61,168 nucleotides of DNA, from the NCBI GenBank assembly GCA_015657535.1, contig JADHZB010000554.1, positions 1-61,168 on the forward strand, given 5' to 3'. The position numbers and the translations under genes are program-made. Source of the stretch: Nephromyces sp. MM_2019. Taxonomy: Eukaryota; Apicomplexa; Aconoidasida; Nephromycida. A model generated the notes under the pieces. That model did not search any database, was not told the DNA's origin, and saw only the letters and a program-made list of their open reading frames with translations. Below, piece after piece: positions 22,101 through 34,343 of the stretch; position 1 is the first letter of the stretch; the number at the start of each line of letters is the position of its first letter.

Positions 22101-25100
22101 ATATTTTGGTAAGTTGATAATACAAATTACATATGTACATGAAATATCTCATAGATATTGATGATACACACTACGACTCTCTTGATTGAATTTTACAAAT
22201 AGCATACCCAAAATTTATCATCCTTAAACTTTTCTTTCATTTCTCAAAAACACACATTTGACCACTTTCCGACCCTTTTTATATCTATTACACGTCTTAC
22301 TTTACACCTCATCACACACCATACATGTTTAAACATTACATATATATTTCTAACACAGTCTTCTTATACAATACCCATAGATTACACACATTTGACACAT
22401 ATCACTCACATAGGCCACACTTATACTACTCTGACACATCATAAACAATTTTCTTAAATCCCCTTAAAACCCTACCATACCCCTCCACAGACTTTATCCA
22501 ACCAATATTATATTTCCAAACTTCTCTATATCTCCACTCACCCATATTGTCACACTTTCAATTTTTTTTATTATAGAGTTTTAGTCGATTTTTCTTATTA
22601 TTGAGCTATTTAATCCCCTTAACAATGCTTATACAACTTCATTTGGCACGTTTGGGTCAAACTTTTAGCCTAACATTAGATAAGCGACTGAAGGATAGTA
22701 ATAATGGATCTAGCATGTTAGCTGTTAACACACAAACAACATTAGAAGAATTGGGGGCAGTTTCACACATTTTTAGTGATAAGACAGGCACATTGACAGA
22801 TAACCAAATGAAATTTTCTTCAATGTATGTAAACAAAACATTATTTGGGCCTAATAATACACGTGGAGAAAGTAATTATGTGAAATCAAAATTTGTTGAT
22901 TTTGATTATATTTCATTCCATGAAACAGCTAAAAAATTCAACACACAAGAAAAGGATATGGCATGTAAACTTATATTAAATTTAGCGCTGTGTAATACAA
23001 TATTTAAGCCTAATTTACATTATGCAGGTGATTCAGATTCATATTCAGATGATAATGAATCTATTGTAGCAACTGTATCACAACCAGATGTATCAATATC
23101 TAGCCCATCTAACACAACTACAGATGGTGAAAGTATGGTTAATACAGGGCAAGGAAGGTGTGAATTTTCAACTTATGATAAGTCAAAATTAGACAATTTT
23201 GACTCATGTTCACCTGATGAATTGGCCCTTGTACATGCAGCTAAATTCCTAGGTTTTCATCTTTTGGACCAACACGATGATTTAGGCTCACACTTTTTAC
23301 TTGATAATGAATTGTGGGAAGAAACACTCCTCTCTAATTCAGACAAACAAATTTTTGCAAATTCATCTTCTTCAAAGCCAAACAATGAATTCCCAGCAAT
23401 CTATATAAAAACATTAAAAGTATTAGATTTTGATAATATTAGGAAATGTATGACTGTTATCATTATTGACCGTTTTGGGCGTAAATTGGCTCTATGTAAA
23501 GGTGCAGATTCAGCTTTATTTGAACGTGCACACACGGGTCAAGAGGACACAATCAAAGATATGAAGGTTATCTCTCAACATATACACATAGATTACATAT
23601 TGTCATATGTATGACACTGATACAGATTACTTTATATATATATATATATACTTGTGTGTTTACATTTATTAATTACTATATACATAATTTAAATATACAT
23701 ACTTAGTAAAAATATAATATATATATCTATACTATATATACACTTGAAATTTCCAATATATGTTATCATAGCATTCAAATTATCGGTGATTCCTATATTA
23801 CCATATATATATATATATATAATAATTAACCTACACCCATATTTATGTTGATTAATATGTGTGTATATACAATTATATATGATTCAAATTATCAACTAAT
23901 TTATGATGATGTAAATACATATATGTGTGTATATTTGCAAATATATATAGTTCATACATTTAATATATATGGATTCATATGAATACTCATATAAAGAATA
24001 ATAGTTATATGTACGTATATAGAAGGTTATATTTATGTCTTATACACACATTTATAGGAACAATTGAAAGCAGTAGCTAATGAGGGATTAAGGACACTTG
24101 TTTTTGGCCATCGTTATATATCTGACTATGAATATAACACATTTTGTGATATGATTGATTCTCGAGGAACAATGGAATTTAAACGAAAACAAATACAGGC
24201 TGCATATAATTTAATAGAGAAAAATCTAACCTTAAGTGGTTTTACAGGAATAGAAGATCAGTATGTTTACACACACACACATACACACACACACACACAT
24301 TATCTAAACATACACATTATCTTCACACATACATTCTCTACACATACACATTATCTACATACATTTTCTACATAAGTTATCTATATACATTATCCACACA
24401 AGTTATCTAAATACATTATTTACACACATTATTTACATACACACATTCTGTACATACACACATTATTTACATACGCACATTATGTACATACACACATTAT
24501 TTACATACGCACATTATGTACATACACACATTATGCACATACACACATTATTTACAAACGCACTTTATCTACATACATACATCATTTACCTGAATACATT
24601 TTCTATTTACACACACACATTATCTACATACACATAGATAGTATCCACACACTCATAAATATATATTTCCTACATACATCCTTAAATCTACACACACATT
24701 TCCTATAGATTACAGGAGGGTGTAAAGGAAACCATTGAGAATTTAAAAAACACAGGCCTTAGTTTATGGATACTAACGGGTGATAAAATGGAGACAGCCA
24801 TTTCTGTTGCACACTCTTCCAATGTATTAACAAGTGAAACATATAACGCTGTGATTGATGGGATTACCCTTGAAGAAGTTGAGAATCAAGTTCGTTGTGC
24901 GTGTGTGTGTATTCGTGTATGTGTATGTTGTGTGTGTATGCGTGTATGTGTATGTTGTGTGTGTATGCGTTTATGTGTATGTTGTGTATGTATATGTTGT
25001 GTATGTATGTTGTGTGTGTCTGTACGTGTACGTGTATATGTAGTTGTGTATGGATGTATGAAGGTGGGTATATCCATACTCACTTGTATATATATATTTA

Positions 25101-28100
25101 TGTATGTAATAATAGATAGCTCATGCTTATATATTGATGTGTGCATAAATTTTAAATTGAACACTCATTACTTTACTTTTCTCAGCTCACAACAAACTTG
25201 ATTTATGTTGTTGCCGCTAATTTAGCAGGAGATGAATTCTATAATTATTATCACGTTAGTTTACATACTATTCGTGTATATACATATTTTGGTATAAAGT
25301 CACGCATTTATTATTTTTTCCACTTAGTCAAACTCTATACTAATAAAACAGGCTTTTTCTATAGAATTTTCAAGTATATTACCAACCCCTTTTATACATT
25401 ACCCTTGATAATACATACATATACCCACGCACCCCAGCACACACTAACACATACCCCTAACACCTCGACTCTCTCACACACTAATATATACTTCCCCATA
25501 CACTTATATATACTTCCCCACACACTAAAACCTATCTCCCCACACACTAAAACCTATCTACCCACACACTAACACCTATCTCCCCACACACTAACACCTA
25601 TCTCCCCACATACTAACACCTATCTCCAAACACACTTATATATACTTCTCCCGCCCACCCTTCCCTATATCCAGAGATTAAGTGGTGTAAGTACAGAGGA
25701 TTTCGAAAAAACACCAAAATGTTTCACATATCGAAAACAACGAAAATTTGGTACACAATCACACCCATCAATGACATTTGATGAGTTTAGGAGGTTGATT
25801 GGTTTTAAGGCTAAAAACACATCACTTATTAACCCCTTTACATCAAGTTCATGGAAATTAAATAGTGATGAAATCAATTCAATTATTAATGCATATTTAC
25901 GTTCATTTAACCTTGATAAACACAAGAAAGCTACAGAGGGAAATCCAATTATTTTCCCAAAGAAGACACAGACAGTAAAGAATAACACAGAAGATTCTAG
26001 TATGGTTGAAGGTTATCAAACGTGTGCAATGACTGTAACGGGTGACGCACTCATCCTTATCTTCTCTGATGATTATTGTAAGCGTTGTTTTTATGGGCTA
26101 TCTAGATTTTGCTGTTCTATTGTAGCCTCACGTGTATCCCCCAAACAAAAGAGTGAAGTTATTGCTGTGTGTAAAGATTTAGACAACACTATGATTTCAT
26201 TAGCTATTGGAGATGGGGCTAATGATGTACCTATGTTAATTAGTGCAAATGTAGGTGTTGCTGTTACTGGTAAGGAAGGTTATCAAGCTTCTCGTGCGGC
26301 GGATATTGTTATCAATCGATTTTCGTAAGTGTGAAAAGACTGTGTGAAGTTTGTGTGTGTGTGTTTGTGTGTGTGTTTGAGTATTAGGTCAGGAGAGAGG
26401 AGGAGAGGGATTGGGTAGATATATATTATGTAGAGATGTGACTATATGATATTTGCTAGTATCGCTATCTATTTATGTATATTATATATATATTTATATA
26501 TATATATATATATATTACACCTTGAAAAAGAAATTTATAAAATATATCAAACGGAAGTTATGAACCAGTTTACATATATTTATTTATTTAGATGTGTAAA
26601 TATATATATATATATATATATACATATATATGTATGTGTATTTATACATACTTTTATATTATATCTTTCAGACATTTACAAAATCTATTGTTTTATCATG
26701 GAAGAGAAAATCTTCGTAGAAATTCTTTACATGTATATCATACAATTTGGAAAAATATGATTTATGGTTTAATAGATTTCTTCTTTGGATTTTATTCGGT
26801 AACATAAACCTCACACACGTATAATATTCATGTCTGATGTTACACATTTTTGATTAAAAATCAAATATTACACATCCAATTTAGATATTTAATTTTGTTT
26901 ACACTTTAATTATGCTCAAATAGATATATTATTTAATTTTTTCATACACATATATTGAATAAATAAATATATATATATACATTATCCTTAATATGTGTGC
27001 AGGATTTTTCTGCCATAGATATCCTACACGCTGTATTTAAAGCAGGTTTTAACGTGAATTATTCTTCACTAATATTGATATGCTATTCTATATTTGATGT
27101 TCAATTACCCTATAAAATACTACTAAACGCCCCTGTACTGTTTCCAAGATCTGCAAGTAATTACATACACAAGCACACATTATATACATAATTATATGCA
27201 TATACACAAACACGGATATATACACACATCTACCTATTGGCAGCCACTTTATATATATATATATATATATAGTTATTGCTTACATGTATACAACAATAAT
27301 TTATTGAGATATATAGATACACACATATACTTATTTATACATATATAAATATTCAATTTTCACATATTTTAAGACATTGATAATATTTTTGTAAGCTATT
27401 TAAGTACACACATACAATTCATTTACTATATATACATCTTTATGCATATACTCACACACTTTATAGAGGAAGGACATAAAATATATACGGGTCAAAGGAT
27501 ATTTTTAAGATGGTCTTTATTTGGGATATGGTCAGCCTTTGTTGTAGTGACTGCCACTCTTTTACTAGTTAATACAATTGGCCTCTCACACTTGTCATAT
27601 TTACACATTTATGGATATATGGTCAATTTTGCTGTTATTATTGTAAGTCATATATAATATGTGTAAAATATATTCACACACACTTCAATTACTTACACCA
27701 TTCAAATAAAATGAATATTTACACACACATTTTTAGATATATGTATAAATGCTTGAACTCATAACATACATTTGAAAACATCTAATTTTAACGATACATA
27801 TACAGATCATTACATAATTATTTTTCTATATAATCACTATCTCTATAATCACATCCATACATACATTTCATATATCTATTCAATAACCTACCCAAAATAT
27901 ACAGTCACCCAAACTCACACAAACAAGCATACAAATAAACATACATAAATAGACACAAACATACACACAATCATACACAAGCGTACACAAACATATACAA
28001 GTGTACACAAACATACACACCAGGGTATACAAACACACCCAAAAGCATACATACACACAATCCTCCACCTTATCCAATACATACAAATTATATATATGTG

Positions 28101-28924
28101 TATATATTTATATGGACAGATGTGTAACATGGCTCTCATACCATATATACACATTTGGAATGTGATAATAATTTTAGCACTTGCATCAGGATTTGGTATG
28201 TGGTATTTAACAGGTATTGGGTGTCAAGCACTTTCAAATTCAATTTGTTTTGAGCTTGCATTCCTATTTGAAATAACTAACACATCTATACCTTTTTACT
28301 TAATCATATTTATTGTTGTGTGCATCTCTTTATTCCCACAATTTGGTATGTGGATGTATAAGGTAATGTGTACAAATTTTCATTTCTATACATATATAAT
28401 CTATATATATATACTCAATTGTTTTATTATATATAGTGTACATACACTCTGTATATTTATCTTAGATCTCTTGTAGATATATCTGTATATTAGTGTATAT
28501 GTTTGTGTGTGTCTAAATAAATATCTACCTCCTTTCAGTGTTGTATATATATATATATATGTGTGCGTGTGGCTGTGATACATATTTTATTCGGTGAATA
28601 TCTGTGCAAGTGATTTCAACTATACATTCCATTGATATATATATATATATATCAAATTAATGATACATCACTTTGATGTATGTGTGTGTGTTTGTGCTTG
28701 TATGTATAAGTGTGTGCGTCCCCAAGTATATATCACTTGGATATATATTTGTTAATGCATATGCGTATATAATTATGTTTGTATAGGTTGGACTTAAACC
28801 TACACCTTTTATGCAAGTAAAAGAATTAGAAAAACATTCTGAAAACAATGATAAAACAATTTATTATAAGAATGTACAAGCTAACGTAAAGGTTATTGTA
28901 CCCAAGCCATCATCACCTAGATAA
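19130..28924 (+). CDS. P4-type ATPase, phospholipid flippase (17 exons)
   Basis: Predicted 1356-residue ATPase that flips phospholipids to the cytosolic leaflet, usually with a CDC50 partner. Exons: 19130-19439, 19734-19945, 20026-20101, 20334-20420, 20811-21139, 21875-21942, 22051-22108, 22577-23566, 24058-24260, 24709-24889, 25186-25254, 25675-26324, 26672-26798, 27003-27156, 27467-27642, 28120-28362, 28787-28924. All junctions keep frame. Visible in order: the P4 N-terminal signature YNLWNFLPLNL; LVTAIKDALEDVKRHKADR; actuator loop DGESNLK (200-206; usually DGETNLK); phosphorylation site DKTGTLTDNQ with Asp about 448; EGLRTL; LTGDKMETA; VSPKQKSEV; hinge GDGANDVPM (about 1040-1048); then six C-terminal membrane spans. 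There are polar inserts in the nucleotide-binding domain and about 885-975. TM4 reads IPLTM rather than PISL. The exon 10 donor (GTTCGT) is the weakest junction. Confidence 0.93.
21141..21742 (+). repeat. Minisatellite in flippase intron 5, period about 18-20 bp
   Basis: About 600 bp of head-to-tail units built on GATTT(G/T)(T/C) followed by TATATA(C/T)TATAT. The first half carries a TTATGTGATTTGTGTATA type, the second half a TATATACTATATGATTTTTC type. A palindromic stretch near 21396-21425 (ATATGATATATATATCATAT) separates the two types. It lies entirely between exons 5 and 6. Confidence 0.9.
24264..24640 (+). repeat. CA-type repeats in flippase intron 9
   Basis: A pure (AC)n run directly after the donor is followed by units of ACACATTATTTACATAC and ACGCACATTATGTAC, together an approximately 34-bp higher-order period at 24421-24560. 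Confidence 0.85.
24890..25060 (+). repeat. TG-type repeat at the 5' end of flippase intron 10
   Basis: Degenerate units of GTGTGTATGCGTGTATGTGTAT start at the splice donor. They create several long but meaningless open frames on both strands. Confidence 0.85.
25425..25660 (+). repeat. About 21-bp repeat in flippase intron 11
   Basis: CACACACTAA(A/C)ACCTATCTCC-type units repeated about 8-10 times, ending shortly before the exon 12 acceptor at 25674. Confidence 0.85.
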
Positions 28925-30219
28925 CTTGGTAATCGTTAAAACACAAGATTTGGAGCTATCTAACCATCTTGATTTGTATAGAAAACACTTGAACAACAAT
29001 TTGACAATTTAGAAAAAAAAATATATTATTATAGTCATTTTTCAGTCATCTTCATTTTTTGATATACTGCCAATTTGATGTATTTATAATTACGTTGTTT
29101 TGAAGAAAACAATAGAGAATATAAATTACATATTAGATCACTTTATTTTTCAAAAAATATATACACATATATATATATATATATATATCGTTTAAAGTGA
29201 AGATTCGTATCTTTCACATATATCGTAACAATAGCGGGATTTATTATTTAATTATCAATATATATATATATATATTGATATGTATTAGGAATAATTTATT
29301 TTTTTTCAATATACGTATACACTTACATCCACATATATATACTTTTAATTCCGAAGACAATTTTCACAACCTGTATAATTTTTTCCATTACCCCCCTTTT
29401 TATTAGATATATGATGAAAATGGTTAAATTGTAATTTCACATGCAACTAACTATTTATAAACATTTTAAATTAACTTTATTATAGGCATAATTGATAGTT
29501 GATTATTTCAACAACTCTTTGAATTTTATACATTCAAGTTATGGGTATATTTTGAGCTGCACACATTACATACACATCCATATATATATATATATATATA
29601 TTTACCAAATTTTTGTCCCAATCAACTATCATACATTCGTTTTTTCTTTACATTTCTATTTTAGTATTATTTTTATTTACACATTTCTATATATTATATA
29701 TACGCACATTTTATTATTCATATTATTTATTATATAACTTCATACATATTGAGACTAAAACTGCTTCATATGGCTAAAGCGAATTTATTTTTATATTTGA
29801 ATTTTTTTTGATCTTTTATGATAATAGAGAATTTAATTTTTTTTAAAGATGAGAGTTTATATATATTTGCAATTTAATTTTAGGTTTTTTAAAAAAAATT
29901 ACAAAAACAATGTATGTGTGTGTGTTATATTATTTCTATGTGTGTTGGAAGGTATAAATATATGGGTGTATATGTTTTAAGAGAATTCTTTCGAGATATA
30001 ATTTTGAAGATATATATATATATATATATATATATCTTCAAGGTATATACATATTTGTGTTAAATATGTTTTACATAGTGTATTGATTGATAAAACATAA
30101 ACATTTAAAAGTGTGTGTTATGTGTAAATGTATAGAGTGTGATTACAAAATTTATGTGTATAGATAGGCTTACACACCAAAAAACAATTCTTTAGAAAAT
30201 TTTCCCAAATATTGCGTAT
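28925..30219. other. Spacer between convergent genes, AT palindromes
   Basis: Lies between the stop of the flippase (+) and the stop of the small mitochondrial-type gene (-). It holds TA microsatellites flanked by inverted arms, notably 29253-29280 and 30004-30041. No gene is supported. Tandem open frames here are repeat-driven. Confidence 0.6.
30004..30041. repeat. Perfect 38-bp palindrome with TA core
   Basis: Arms TTGAAGA (30004-30010) and TCTTCAA (30035-30041) enclose an uninterrupted (TA)n core. Downstream of the flippase stop. Confidence 0.9.
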
Positions 30220-30997
30220 TTACCAAGAATCTTCAGTCAATTGTGTGTTTCCCTGATTTTTGGGTAATATACGGCCAGAGAAATAATAATTTGAGTGAAA
30301 GAGTGCTCCAAATAATGCAAATGCCTATAATGAAAATAGGGGGAAAATCAATTTTAATGTTTAAATAATTGAGTTTACGTTTTTGTTAGAAGGATTTAAT
30401 GTATGTATGCGTTATCTTATATAAATATATATATCCTGGCCCTTAAACTAGTGTCTATTTATATGTGTGTGTTGTGTGTATATGCATGTGTTATATATAT
30501 ATAAGGCATGGGGCTGTGGTATCTTCTGCGTATGGGTGTTGTGTGTGTAAAAGTGATCAAAAATAATGAATATAAATATGTGGTCCTATATATATACATT
30601 CTTTGACAAAATTCTCATTGATATCTTTTTCATTTATGTGTGCCATCGTTCAATAAATATACACTTCACATTACACTACATGTATACACACACTAAAAAT
30701 TGTAATATATCCATAATACACATGAAATCTACAAACTTCCCCTTAAAATCAGATATGTATGTATAATAATTTTACCTGGAATCCAAACCAACCCCACCAA
30801 ATGTAGTCAACCATGGGTGAGTGTATACACGTTGAGTATTCCCCTACGCCATAATAATCCTCCAAATTATGTCCAAATTTTGTTCGGGATAACGTCATAA
30901 TTGTACGTTTTTGATAAGGTATAAAAGTGGCCCGTTTAAAGGGGGAAGTTGTCATGTAAGGTGAGGAGAATTTTCGAATAAGTGTAGGCCTTAACAT
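30220..30997 (-). CDS. Putative mitochondrial single-span membrane protein (2 exons)
   Basis: Exon 1 is 30776-30997 and exon 2 is 30220-30324, joined in phase 0 across a GTAAAA...TTATAG intron, giving 108 residues. The N-terminus (MLRPTLIRKFSSPYMT) is basic, Ser/Thr-rich and free of acids for about 40 residues, like a mitochondrial presequence. The middle has an acidic patch near HNLEDYYGVGEY. The only hydrophobic span crosses the splice: YIWWGWFGFQ then AFALFGALFH. A short polar tail (GRILPKNQG) follows. I do not recognise the family; a small respiratory-chain or ATP-synthase accessory subunit is a reasonable guess from shape alone. The hydrophobic span continuing across the junction supports the splice. 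The start could also lie upstream in the same frame. Confidence 0.5.
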
Positions 30998-32284
30998 TGT
31001 GTAATAATAAATGAAAAATGTATAGAAAAAGTGTGTAAGTAAAGTGTGTAGGGAAAATGCAAAGAGCTTGTAGGAAGGGAAAATGAGTTGTTTTATATGA
31101 CGAGGTTGAGAATTGAAAAAGTGAACAAAAATATAAAATTTTAGCGATATCAAAATTAATGGACGATCGTAGAAGGTAATTGACGTAAAAGTTCAATCTT
31201 GAGTCAAAAATATTTTAAAATTTTTTACCTGAGATACATTTCTACATATACTTCTGAACCTACTATCCTTTATCACACGCACTTACACCTATAGATATAT
31301 AGATAACGTAGATGCGTAGATGAGAGGGATATTAAACACATATAAGCTACTCACACACACTTTATAACTAAACATTTACGTAAACTTATACACATTTCAT
31401 ACATATAAAAATCCCAAATGAGCAAAGCTTTCATAACTCAGCATAGGCAACACCTAGAGCACACACATTTCACAAACAGCATACAGAGTACACATTTTAC
31501 ACAAGTTACACAAAGTATACAAAGCACACGCATTACACACAGCACACACAATACACATAGCACACACAATACGCATAGCACACACAGTAAACATAGCACA
31601 CACAGTAAACATAGCACACCCAGTACATGACAGATACACACTCACACACATATACACTATACTCCCACACAAAAAAAATAACTACGCTCTTGGACAAATA
31701 CACAAGTAAACTTGATGAGTTGATATTTTTGATTATGCATTTGTTTAAGTTTGCTTCACGCCTCATCTAAAATCGAATATATTCATATACAAACAACAAA
31801 CTTACACATATTTAATGTTTTATATCCCCTTATGTGTGATTAGCTAACACCCTTAACACCCTTAACACCCACACTACACTCACGTATTTTATTGGATTCA
31901 AGGCCAAATCATACATATATTCAACTGAAGCCTAAAACTTATACACACAAAAACACACACAATCCAAACCTCAACAACCCATATACACTAAATCTTGTGA
32001 TTATATAGACACTAAATTGTTTACACATGTGCCATACAAAATCTCACACAAATCCAACCACTCATCTCAAAACGCACACAACCTTGCAAATACACATATA
32101 AACAAAAAGTCTCACAGAAACAGACGAATAACCCATAGCTACAAATACATATAATTCAAAACATATACAAGCACATATACACACAGATAATCTAAGTCAA
32201 CATCGACACTTAAATCAAGGCTAGTCAGACATACACATTAAAGATGCGTATATAGTTACATCATAGTGTATTTAAGCATATACA
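30998..32284. other. Spacer between divergent genes with CA-rich repeats
   Basis: Should contain the promoters of the small mitochondrial-type gene (-) and the PHAX-domain gene (+). ACACA-rich degenerate repeats occupy 31440-31660 (units CACACA(G/A)TA(A/C)ACATAG) and 31890-32170. No gene or clear regulatory motif seen. Confidence 0.55.
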
Positions 32285-33231
32285 ATGAATATACAAGAAA
32301 TTAGCAAGGATGAATATGAAGTATTTAAGCAAACACACACACTTTGGGGACAGGTCAATAAATTCCTAGTTAAGGACAAATGTGTTAAAAAAGATATACA
32401 GAAAAACAAGCGCCCCAAAGCGGGAAAGAAGGTTAAGTCAACGAAATGTGCTGACGAACATGACGACCAGGTCACATCAAATATACTCAAACATGTCAAG
32501 CACACTCCTCAACACCAAATCGACACACTGTGCCTCCTTATAAAGGAGTTGAGAGAGCCCAATATATCTCTGTTTGATCGCATTGTAGCTAGATTAGGAG
32601 AAGATGTGTGCCTACAAACATTAGAAGAAACACGGGTTAGTTTTGATCAATTATCTGTTATAAGTGATGATTGAATGCCTTATTTTATAGCCACATTTAG
32701 CTACACATCATATTACACTTACTGTCGTCGATATCCATGCACTTTCATATCCACACTTTCTCAAACCCCACTGTATTCTCAGAAAAAATTACATTATTAG
32801 TGTTTTGAGTCATTTACGAGTGTTTTCATATACATGATCTGCACAATTTATTATGTAATATTTTCATTTACACACAATGACGACTGTTTTATATTCCACA
32901 CACAAACACATTACAATTTATCTAGTGTAACTTACAAACATGCCATTATTGATCGCTCGAAAATTCTCAGCTACAAATTAGTCAATGTGGTGACCTAAGG
33001 ACTGCGGATGGTATTCAACGCACACAAGGTGGTAGCTTCCTTTATCTATTGAAAAAAAGGTATATATATATATAACTCTTTGTTTGATTTCCAAAATCTT
33101 ATTATTTCCATTTGTGTAGGATATCAAAAGAAGATATTGACTTTATATGGGAAGAACAAAAGAAGGCCCAAGCAAAAATAAAACGAGATATTCGCCAAAA
33201 ATTGAAAAAGAATTCCAAGACATCCACTTGA
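32285..33231 (+). CDS. PHAX RNA-binding-domain protein (3 exons)
   Basis: Exons 32285-32635, 32971-33059 and 33120-33231 give 183 residues, with introns in phases 0 and 2. The N-terminus is Lys-rich (KKDIQKNKRPKAGKKVK). The second half matches the RNA_GG_bind fold of PHAX, the adaptor for nuclear export of U snRNAs: a helix ending LFDRIVARLGEDVCLQTLEE, then GDLRTADGIQRTQGGSFLYL across exon 2, then a charged helix ISKEDIDFIWEEQKKAQ in exon 3. The Gly-Gly loop and LLKK are characteristic. The protein is much shorter than animal PHAX and no export-factor binding region is recognisable, so it may be a minimal orthologue, or upstream exons may be missed. An RNA-binding role in snRNA or snoRNA handling is inferred from the domain. 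Confidence 0.85.
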
Positions 33232-34343
33232 TTAATACAGACACAAACACACATACATACGCAGACATATAAACACACTTTGTACTAAGATTTTGTTATT
33301 TACATATTTCTAACTCTTTAATGCTTATCATCAATCTATTGAACTAAGTGGATTGTATTCCAGCGGTCACTATAGTTTATTAGGATCCTTTTAATATTTA
33401 TTCTCTTTTGTTACAACCATCACCCGCTCAAATTCACCCAAAAAAGCTATACAATTTCATCTTTTTCTAGGATTGTTTCTAGTATAATTTTCTTTCAGAA
33501 ATATTATAGATAATTATTTGGGAGAGTTTCATTACAAGAATTCGTTTGGACGTGTTAAGAAATGGAATAAATACCAGAATGTGTCAAATAAAACCAAAAT
33601 CTTGAATTTATATTGCAATATATCTAAAAATTTCACTTACATCAAATTGTTCACACACCTAATGTTATCCCATGTTAATCATTCTTAACTCAATCCATAG
33701 AAATAAAAGTTTGTATTATTTTGAGCTGGAATTATGAGATACGATCATGTCAGATTTACCTTTGATATCTTACTTGATTTTCAACTAGAAACTTCCTCTA
33801 TGCTGTCCTATTATATCACATCTTATTTAAAGGTAAACTAAACTAAATTTCAAGGGCTTTAAAAAATAAATCTCACACAGATGAATATATTTATCATAAA
33901 CAGGGCAATAATCAAAGCATTAAAATATAAAACATTTTGGATATATCTAACAGATACCTTCTAAGCTTTAATTTTGAAGACATTATTTACTAGATTGTTT
34001 TCCGAGAAATTTTTTAAAGTTATTTTAATGTAATTCAAATCAATATTTTATTTCTCAATATGTTGATTTTTTGATCAATATTTGAAATTTTATACAAGTC
34101 AACCTCACATCTAAATAACCTATAAAGTTTTATTAATTTGAATAATTTACAAGTTGTTTCTCTAAAAATAAAAATAGATAATAACATTATGTGAATTCAA
34201 CAGGGAATTATTCTTAATAAAACAAATTATCTCCATTGAGTGTTAAAAAAATTTTAAAAAGTTGACAATTATAGTTCCCCTTTATAAACATGAATTATTA
34301 GGCTTTTTTGTGGAATCTTTATTTTGAAGTTGGACGTGAATTA
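33232..34343. other. Intergenic spacer
   Basis: Between the PHAX gene stop (+) and the amidotransferase stop (-), a convergent pair. AT-rich. An orphan open frame follows an acceptor-like TTTCTTTCAG at 33489-33498 and runs to about 33688, but no donor or start fits it and no family is recognised. Confidence 0.5.

Noticed and set aside
31418..31766. Overlapping frames rich in His/Ser/Thr or Cys/Val
   Set aside because: They are translation of degenerate CACACAGTA repeats, open on both strands.
33499..33688. Open frame after an acceptor-like TTTCTTTCAG, possible orphan exon
   Set aside because: It has no partner donor in phase, no start and no known motif, and the PHAX gene already ends with its own stop at 33231.
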